From Blautia sp. (GTDB taxonomy: Bacteria > Bacillota > Clostridia > Lachnospirales > Lachnospiraceae), in assembly GCA_017420455.1 (NCBI GenBank), contig JAFOJB010000107.1, forward strand, positions 1 to 7,112: a stretch of DNA of 7,112 nt, in the 5' to 3' direction. Below the pieces are notes generated by a model that saw only the letters and a list, made by a program, of their open reading frames with translations, did no database searches and was not told where the DNA came from. Positions 1-4,305 of the stretch are shown here, in pieces; within the stretch, counting starts at the first letter, position 1, and every line of letters starts with the position of its first letter. The translations under genes and the position numbers were made by a program.

Positions 1-36
1 CGTACCATAAATGATATAAAGGATTGAAAACTTTCT

Positions 37-597
37 ATGGATACAGAAAGACTGGATGAATTTATCGCCGCATACCCGATCTACGAGTACCGGATCATAG
101 ACACTCGGGAAATTCAGGTCTACGAGAGAGTGCGTACGATATGCCGTATAGAATGTCCCAGATACAACAGCACCTGGGCCTGCCCTCCGGCGGCGGGAAC
201 TCTGCCGGAGTGTGAAAAAAGGATCAGGTCCTACAAAGAGGCCCTCATCTTCTCTACCGTGGCCGAGGTTTCGGACCTGATGAACATGGAAGAAATGCTC
301 TCCACCAGAAGAGCGCATGAAGAGATCAGCAACGCTGTAGGAGAGTTTCTGAAGGAACAGGGGATGGAGATTTTTATCCTCTCCACGGAATCCTGCGATA
401 TCTGCCAGCGCTGCGCCTGGCTGGACAACCAGCCCTGCAGGCATCCGGAGTATATGCATCCCTGCATAGAAAGCCACGGGGTCGTAGCCAGCGAACTGGC
501 GGAAAAGGAAGAAATGGAATATCAGCTGGGGGGAAATACGATACTGTGGTTTTCCCTTATTTTATGCAGGAAAGGAAATATGCCAGATGGCAAATAG
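37..597 (+). CDS. DUF2284 family Cys-rich predicted metal-binding protein
   Basis: The 186-residue protein has ten cysteines in the layout of the DUF2284 family, annotated as predicted metal-binding proteins of unknown function. The N-terminal half has C36, C40 and C49, the last inside a TWACPP motif, then C59. The C-terminal half has a ferredoxin-like C120-x2-C123-x2-C126 cluster followed by C134 (PCRHPE) and C143 (HPCIESHG). This spacing suggests iron-sulfur or other metal binding, but no reaction is established. There is no signal peptide or membrane segment, so it is probably cytoplasmic. The start at 37 is the first in-frame ATG; a modest AAAGGA lies at 18-23, rather far upstream (13 nt). 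Its end overlaps phoH by 11 nt, so the two are probably co-translated. The family call is firm; the function is unknown. Confidence 0.85.
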   Translation: MDTERLDEFIAAYPIYEYRIIDTREIQVYERVRTICRIECPRYNSTWACPPAAGTLPECEKRIRSYKEALIFSTVAEVSDLMNMEEMLSTRRAHEEISNAVGEFLKEQGMEIFILSTESCDICQRCAWLDNQPCRHPEYMHPCIESHGVVASELAEKEEMEYQLGGNTILWFSLILCRKGNMPDGK

Positions 598-1618
598 TAT
601 TATTGAATTGCAGACCGAAGTACCGGTAAAGGAACAAGGAAATGTATTTGGTCAGTTCGATGAATACCTGAAGCTGATCGAGAAAACTCTGAACGTGACA
701 CTGATCCTCAGGGACGATACCCTCCGGATCCTGGGGACGGAAGCCATCGCGCCGAAAGCGAAGTCACTGATCGAAGACCTGGTAAAGCTGGCCCTCCGGG
801 GGAATACCATCACCCGCCAGAATGTCACCTACGCCCTGGCTCTTGTCATGGAAAACAGCGGCCAGTCCCTTACACAGATCGATAACGATTTTATCTGCAA
901 CACCATCCAGGGCCGGCCCATCCGGCCGAAAACCCTGGGACAGAAGGAATATGTGGACATGATCCGCAAGAAGATGATCGTCTTCGGAGTCGGTCCCGCC
1001 GGTACCGGAAAAACCTATCTGGCCATGGCCATGGCTGTCACCGCCTTCCGGAACGAGGAGGTCAGCCGGATCATTCTGACCAGGCCTGCGATAGAGGCAG
1101 GCGAAAAGCTGGGCTTTCTTCCCGGAGATCTGCAGAGCAAGGTGGATCCCTATCTTCGTCCGCTTTATGACGCCCTGTACCAGATCATGGGCGCAGACAG
1201 CTTTACGAAAAACATGGAGCGGGGACTGATCGAAGTAGCGCCGCTTGCCTATATGCGGGGACGGACCCTGGATAACGCCTTTATCATTCTGGACGAAGCC
1301 CAGAATACCACTCCGGCCCAGATGAAAATGTTCCTGACCCGCATCGGCTTCGGCTCGAAGGTGATCGTCACCGGCGACGCGACCCAGAAGGATCTTCCGA
1401 AGGACGCCGTTTCCGGCTTGGATGTCGCCATGAAGGTCCTGAAAAAAATCGAAGATATCGGGTTCTGCGAGCTGACCAGCAAGGACGTCGTCCGCCATCC
1501 CCTGGTGCAGCAGATCGTCCAGGCCTACGAAAACTATGAGAAAAGACAGACTCCGAAGAGAGATGTCCTCAGAGGAACCGGTACTTACCGGGTGAAGAAG
1601 GGAGTGCGTACCCCATGA
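587..1618 (+). CDS. phoH: PhoH family ATPase (PhoH/YbeZ-like)
   Basis: This 343-residue cytoplasmic P-loop ATPase belongs to the PhoH/YbeZ family, related to the helicase superfamily 1 core. Walker A is GPAGTGKT at residues 136-143. Walker B is IILDEAQN at 233-240, with D236 and E237 as the expected Mg-binding and catalytic pair. A TGDATQKDLP motif at 262-271 matches the sensor-like motif of the family. Residues 20-110 form the N-terminal extension typical of bacterial PhoH, which is often described as KH-like. E. coli YbeZ binds YbeY and is thought to act in RNA or ribosome maturation; the adjacent ybeY fits that role. The RBS AGGAAAGG (568-575) precedes ATG 587, inside the end of the DUF2284 gene. 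The gene overlaps ybeY by ATGA. The length is normal for the family with a short basic C-terminal tail. Confidence 0.96.
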   Translation: MANSIIELQTEVPVKEQGNVFGQFDEYLKLIEKTLNVTLILRDDTLRILGTEAIAPKAKSLIEDLVKLALRGNTITRQNVTYALALVMENSGQSLTQIDNDFICNTIQGRPIRPKTLGQKEYVDMIRKKMIVFGVGPAGTGKTYLAMAMAVTAFRNEEVSRIILTRPAIEAGEKLGFLPGDLQSKVDPYLRPLYDALYQIMGADSFTKNMERGLIEVAPLAYMRGRTLDNAFIILDEAQNTTPAQMKMFLTRIGFGSKVIVTGDATQKDLPKDAVSGLDVAMKVLKKIEDIGFCELTSKDVVRHPLVQQIVQAYENYEKRQTPKRDVLRGTGTYRVKKGVRTP

Positions 1619-2109
1619 CCATCCAGATGGAATATGAATATCCGGAACCAATGGAGCTGGAATATGAAGCCCTGGCTTCCCAGGTGGCCGACCAGGTTCT
1701 GACACAGGAAGGCTGCCCCTACGAGGCGTCCGTAAGTCTGGTCCTGACCGATAACGAGGAAATCCACCGGGTAAACAGGGAATTCCGGCAGATCGACCGC
1801 CCCACGGACGTGCTTTCGTTCCCCATGGTTCCCTTTGAAACGCCGGGGGATTATGGCATCCTGGAAGAAGACGATTCCTTTTTTGACCTGGATTCCGGGG
1901 AGCTGCTTCTGGGAGATATCATGATCTCCGTGGATAAGCTCCGCAGCCAGTCTCAGGAATACGGACACAGCCTGAAGAGAGAGTTCTGCTTTCTGGTGGC
2001 GCACAGCATGCTGCATCTGCTGGGCTATGACCATATGACGCCGGAGGAGGCAAAGATCATGGAGGAAAAGCAGGAGCAGGCCCTTGCATCGCTTGGGATT
2101 ACACGGTAA
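1615..2109 (+). CDS. ybeY: YbeY endoribonuclease / 16S rRNA maturation factor
   Basis: The 164-residue protein is YbeY (UPF0054), a zinc-dependent single-strand endoribonuclease involved in 16S rRNA 3'-end processing and 70S ribosome quality control. The signature zinc site HSMLHLLGYDH occupies residues 130-140, with H130, H134 and H140 as ligands. Upstream are the conserved NREFR (54-58), PTDVLSFP (63-70) and GDIMIS (100-105) segments. The length is typical for the family. The ATG at 1615 overlaps the phoH stop in an ATGA arrangement, and AAGGGAG at 1598-1604 is a good RBS, indicating coupled expression with phoH. The usual Firmicute downstream partners (dgkA, cdd, era) are absent; a 104-bp gap and a DUF896 gene follow. 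The identification is secure. Confidence 0.97.
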   Translation: MTIQMEYEYPEPMELEYEALASQVADQVLTQEGCPYEASVSLVLTDNEEIHRVNREFRQIDRPTDVLSFPMVPFETPGDYGILEEDDSFFDLDSGELLLGDIMISVDKLRSQSQEYGHSLKREFCFLVAHSMLHLLGYDHMTPEEAKIMEEKQEQALASLGITR

Positions 2110-2213
2110 AGGCTTTGCCGTCCGAAGAGACGGCAGAACCACAAAAAAGATGTGGACTTTGCGTCCGAAAAGGTGTAATATGCAAATGATGAAAAGAAAA
2201 AGGTGAACATAAA
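2110..2213 (+). promoter_or_regulatory. ybeY-DUF896 intergenic region with small hairpins and a possible weak promoter
   Basis: This 104-bp gap contains an inverted repeat TGCCGTC (2116-2122) / GACGGCA (2129-2135) with a 6-nt loop. A second lies at CCACA (2139-2143) / TGTGG (2151-2155). A short GGAC/GTCC stem lies at 2154-2166. No stem is followed by a T tract, so an intrinsic terminator is not supported. A weak sigma-A-like pair, TGGACT (2153-2158) and TAATAT (2176-2181) with a 17-bp spacer, could start transcription of the downstream genes. The gap ends with RBS AGGTGA (2201-2206) before ATG 2214. No LexA box is visible, although B. subtilis ynzC sits in a LexA-regulated operon. Confidence 0.35.
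2113..2169 (+). repeat. Near-perfect 14/13-nt direct repeat pair
   Basis: CTTTGCCGTCCGAA at 2113-2126 recurs as CTTTGCGTCCGAA at 2157-2169 with one C deleted. Each copy overlaps one of the small stems in this gap. It could be a duplicated operator half, a competing RNA arm, or chance. Confidence 0.5.
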
Positions 2214-2435
2214 ATGAACGAAAGCAAACTGAACAGGATCAATGAACTGGCCCACAAAGCCAAGTCTTCCGGTCTTACCCCGGAGGAGAAGAAAGAGCAG
2301 GCGAAGCTCAGAAAAGAGTTTATTGCAACCATCCGCCTGAATCTCCGCACCCAGCTGGACAATATTGACATCCAGGAAGCAGACGGCACCATCACAAATC
2401 TCGGGGAAAAATATGGAGACAAAAAAAGACATTAG
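2214..2435 (+). CDS. DUF896 (UPF0291, YnzC-like) small protein
   Basis: This 73-residue protein matches the DUF896/UPF0291 family represented by B. subtilis YnzC. It shows the N-terminal RINELAHKAK (8-17), GLTPEEKKEQ (20-29), and KLRKEFIATIR (31-41) helices, followed by LDNIDIQEADG (48-58). The first half forms a predicted helical hairpin rich in Lys and Glu; the last 15 residues look flexible and basic. The molecular role is unknown. In B. subtilis the gene lies in the SOS-associated yneA operon, but here it precedes folate and proline genes and lacks a visible LexA site, so that regulation should not be carried over. RBS AGGTGA (2201-2206) supports the start. Its last 23 nt overlap the next gene, whose RBS lies within this reading frame. 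Confidence 0.88.
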   Translation: MNESKLNRINELAHKAKSSGLTPEEKKEQAKLRKEFIATIRLNLRTQLDNIDIQEADGTITNLGEKYGDKKRH

Positions 2436-2961
2436 AAAAAAGGTATTCACTCTCCGTAAAAACTCTCTTCCACATCAAATCCAGTCCGACAGCAGGGTCA
2501 TCACCCAGAGGATCCTCTCACTTCCGGAATTTTCCAATGCAGAACGAATACTGTCATATGCGTCTTACAGAAACGAGGTTATTACAGATTATATTGTGGA
2601 AGAAGCGTTAAAGGCCGGGAAAGAGGTGGCTTTGCCCAGGGTCTGCGGGGAATTTATGCAGTTTTACCACTATGACCGCAGCACCAGAATGCAGAAAAGC
2701 TCCATGGGCATCGAAGAGCCGGAAGGGGATACGCCCATCATTCCGGGAAGGGATCTGATGATCATGCCCGGGGTGGCCTTTGACAGGAACAGAAACCGGA
2801 TCGGATACGGAGGAGGCTTTTACGACAGATATCTTCAGAAGTATCCACAGATCATCACCATAGCAGTAGCTTTCGAATTTCAGATTTTCGAGGAAATCCC
2901 CTCCGAAATCACAGATATCAGACCACAAATGATCATCACAGAAAAGGAAATACTAAGATGA
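2413..2961 (+). CDS. 5-formyltetrahydrofolate cyclo-ligase (MTHFS)
   Basis: The 182-residue enzyme converts 5-formyltetrahydrofolate plus ATP to 5,10-methenyltetrahydrofolate, returning stored folate to the one-carbon pool in the cytoplasm. Diagnostic segments are the N-terminal KKDIRKK (4-10), GIEEPEG (99-105), [18 protein letters not shown] (118-135) and FYDRYL (136-141), the ATP/substrate-binding loop, and [10 protein letters not shown] near the end. I chose ATG 2413 over an in-frame ATG at 2365: it gives the usual family length and N-terminus, and GGGGAA lies just upstream at 2403-2408. The 2365 start would add 16 unrelated residues inside the DUF896 gene. The gene overlaps DUF896 by 23 nt and proA by ATGA, so all three are probably one operon. 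The symbol varies between genomes (fau, ygfA, yqgN), so none is given. Confidence 0.95.
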   Translation: METKKDIRKKVFTLRKNSLPHQIQSDSRVITQRILSLPEFSNAERILSYASYRNEVITDYIVEEALKAGKEVALPRVCGEFMQFYHYDRSTRMQKSSMGIEEPEGDTPIIPGRDLMIMPGVAFDRNRNRIGYGGGFYDRYLQKYPQIITIAVAFEFQIFEEIPSEITDIRPQMIITEKEILR

Positions 2962-4211
2962 ACGAAATACTGATCACAATGGGAGAAAACGCGAAAAAGG
3001 CGGAGACTGTTCTGCGGAACCTGTCGACGGGTGTGAAGGACAGCGCTCTTCTGAAGGCCGCCGAATACCTGCTGCAGGACGAGGAGAAGATCCTTGCAGC
3101 AAATGCGGTGGATGTTGAAAAAGGCAGAGAAAACGGCATGCCGGAAAGCCTGGTGGACAGGCTTCGTCTGAACCACAGCCGTATTCTCGGAATGGCGGAT
3201 GGAATCCGTCAGGTCGCATCGCTGCAGGATCCGGTGGGCGAGGTGCTCAGCATGAAAAAAAGGCCGAACGGTCTGGTGATCGGGCAGAAAAGAGTCCCTC
3301 TCGGCGTCGTCGGGATGATCTATGAGGCCAGGCCGAACGTGACATCGGACGCCTTCGCGCTGTGCTTTAAGACAGGAAACGCCGTCATCCTGAAGGGAGG
3401 GAGCGACGCCATCCGTTCGAATATCGCCATTGTGGCTGCTCTCCGGAAAGCCCTGCGGGATTCGGATGTCCCGGAGGACGCCCTGCAGCTCATCGAGGAT
3501 ACTTCCCGCCAGACGACTACGGATTTCATGAAATGCAGCGGATTCATCGACGTCCTGATCCCCCGGGGAGGGCAGGGGCTCATCCGCTCGGTGGTGGAAA
3601 ACAGCACCGTGCCGGTAATCGAAACCGGTACAGGCAACTGCCACATCTTTGTGGACGAGACAGCCGACCTCGATATGGCCGCCAGGATCATCATGAACGC
3701 GAAAACACAGCGGGTCGGCGTCTGCAACGCCTGCGAATCTCTTCTGATCCACGAGAAGGTGAAGGATCGTTTTCTGCCTGTTCTGGCCCAGAAGCTTTCC
3801 GACGCACATGTGGAAGTCCGGACCGACGAGGAGGGGTGTGCTCTGATGCCGGAGGCTGTCCCTGCAGCAGAAGAGGACTGGGGAAAAGAATATCTGGATT
3901 ATATTCTGTCCCTGAAGGTGGTATCCTCTGTCGACGAAGCGATCGCCCACATCAACCGGTACAACACCGGCCATTCGGAAGCGATCATCACCGAAAACTA
4001 TTCCAACGCCCAGCGTTTCCTGGAGGAAGTGGACGCGGCGGCAGTTTATGTAAACGCCTCTACGCGCTTTACGGACGGGAATGAATTCGGCTTCGGCGCA
4101 GAGATCGGAATCAGCACGCAGAAGCTCCATGCCCGCGGTCCCATGGGTCTTACGGCACTCACGACAACCAAGTATATCATATACGGAAACGGGCAGACCC
4201 GCCCCGACTGA
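2958..4211 (+). CDS. proA: Gamma-glutamyl phosphate reductase (glutamate-5-semialdehyde dehydrogenase)
   Basis: This 417-residue enzyme is ProA, which reduces gamma-glutamyl phosphate with NADPH to glutamate-5-semialdehyde, the second step of proline synthesis from glutamate. It has the aldehyde-dehydrogenase fold. Visible landmarks are [16 protein letters not shown] (114-129), [11 protein letters not shown] (145-155), IPRGGQGLI (201-209), and IETGTGNCH (221-229). The catalytic cysteine is C256 in RVGVCNACE. The ProA signature ends in YNTGHSEAI (335-343), and the C-terminal [20 protein letters not shown] (375-394) is also typical. The length is normal and all key residues are present, so it should be active. 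AAGGAA (2944-2949) is a good RBS, and the ATG overlaps the cyclo-ligase stop. Its usual partner proB (glutamate 5-kinase) is not present on either side within the window. Confidence 0.97.
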   Translation: MNEILITMGENAKKAETVLRNLSTGVKDSALLKAAEYLLQDEEKILAANAVDVEKGRENGMPESLVDRLRLNHSRILGMADGIRQVASLQDPVGEVLSMKKRPNGLVIGQKRVPLGVVGMIYEARPNVTSDAFALCFKTGNAVILKGGSDAIRSNIAIVAALRKALRDSDVPEDALQLIEDTSRQTTTDFMKCSGFIDVLIPRGGQGLIRSVVENSTVPVIETGTGNCHIFVDETADLDMAARIIMNAKTQRVGVCNACESLLIHEKVKDRFLPVLAQKLSDAHVEVRTDEEGCALMPEAVPAAEEDWGKEYLDYILSLKVVSSVDEAIAHINRYNTGHSEAIITENYSNAQRFLEEVDAAAVYVNASTRFTDGNEFGFGAEIGISTQKLHARGPMGLTALTTTKYIIYGNGQTRPD

Positions 4212-4230
4212 GGGAATATTTCTGAAAAAC

Positions 4231-4259
4231 TTGCAATTTTATGTTAATCATGGTATAAT
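4231..4259 (+). promoter_or_regulatory. Consensus-like extended -10 sigma-A promoter
   Basis: TTGCAA (4231-4236, 4 of 6 to TTGACA) is separated by exactly 17 bp from a perfect TATAAT (4254-4259). TG at 4251-4252 gives the extended -10 form TGN-TATAAT. The surrounding sequence is AT-rich, including an upstream stretch (4214-4230) that could act as an UP element. Transcription would start near 4266, leaving a leader of about 40 nt. It lies 20 nt after the proA stop and points to the secreted-protein gene, giving that gene its own expression. Confidence 0.85.
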
Positions 4260-4290
4260 ATGGTGATTTTAATCAGTGAAGCTATTAACC

Positions 4291-4297
4291 GGGAGGG
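4291..4297 (+). promoter_or_regulatory. Strong ribosome binding site fixing the start of the secreted protein
   Basis: GGGAGGG lies 8 nt before ATG 4306, followed by an A-run. This and the signal peptide that follows decide the start codon. Confidence 0.8.
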
Positions 4298-4305
4298 ATA
4301 AAAAA

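Noticed and set aside
15..20. TATAAA as a -10 box for the first gene
   Set aside because: Any -35 would lie outside the window, and the transcript would begin too close to or after the RBS at 18-23.
764..1705. 313-codon open frame on the - strand opposite phoH and early ybeY
   Set aside because: It runs antisense to the phoH Walker motifs and across the phoH-ybeY junction; composition is typical of a shadow frame.
2116..2135. Intrinsic terminator after ybeY
   Set aside because: The 7-bp stem is followed by GAACCAC and an A-run, not a T-run, so it does not meet terminator criteria on the + strand.
2365..2412. Upstream ATG extension of the cyclo-ligase
   Set aside because: The 16 extra residues do not match the family N-terminus and lie within the DUF896 coding region; ATG 2413 has its own RBS.
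3533..4084. 183-codon + strand frame within proA
   Set aside because: It is a +1-shifted reading of proA; Arg/Gly/Pro-rich composition, no RBS.
2880..4130. 416-codon open frame on the - strand opposite proA
   Set aside because: proA is intact and conserved on the + strand throughout. The antisense frame reads as His/Asp/Arg-rich sequence with no recognisable family, as expected from GC-rich third positions of the real gene.
4190..4214. Terminator at the end of proA
   Set aside because: Only 3-4-bp stems (CGGG-CAGA-CCCG and CCC/GGG) with no T-run.
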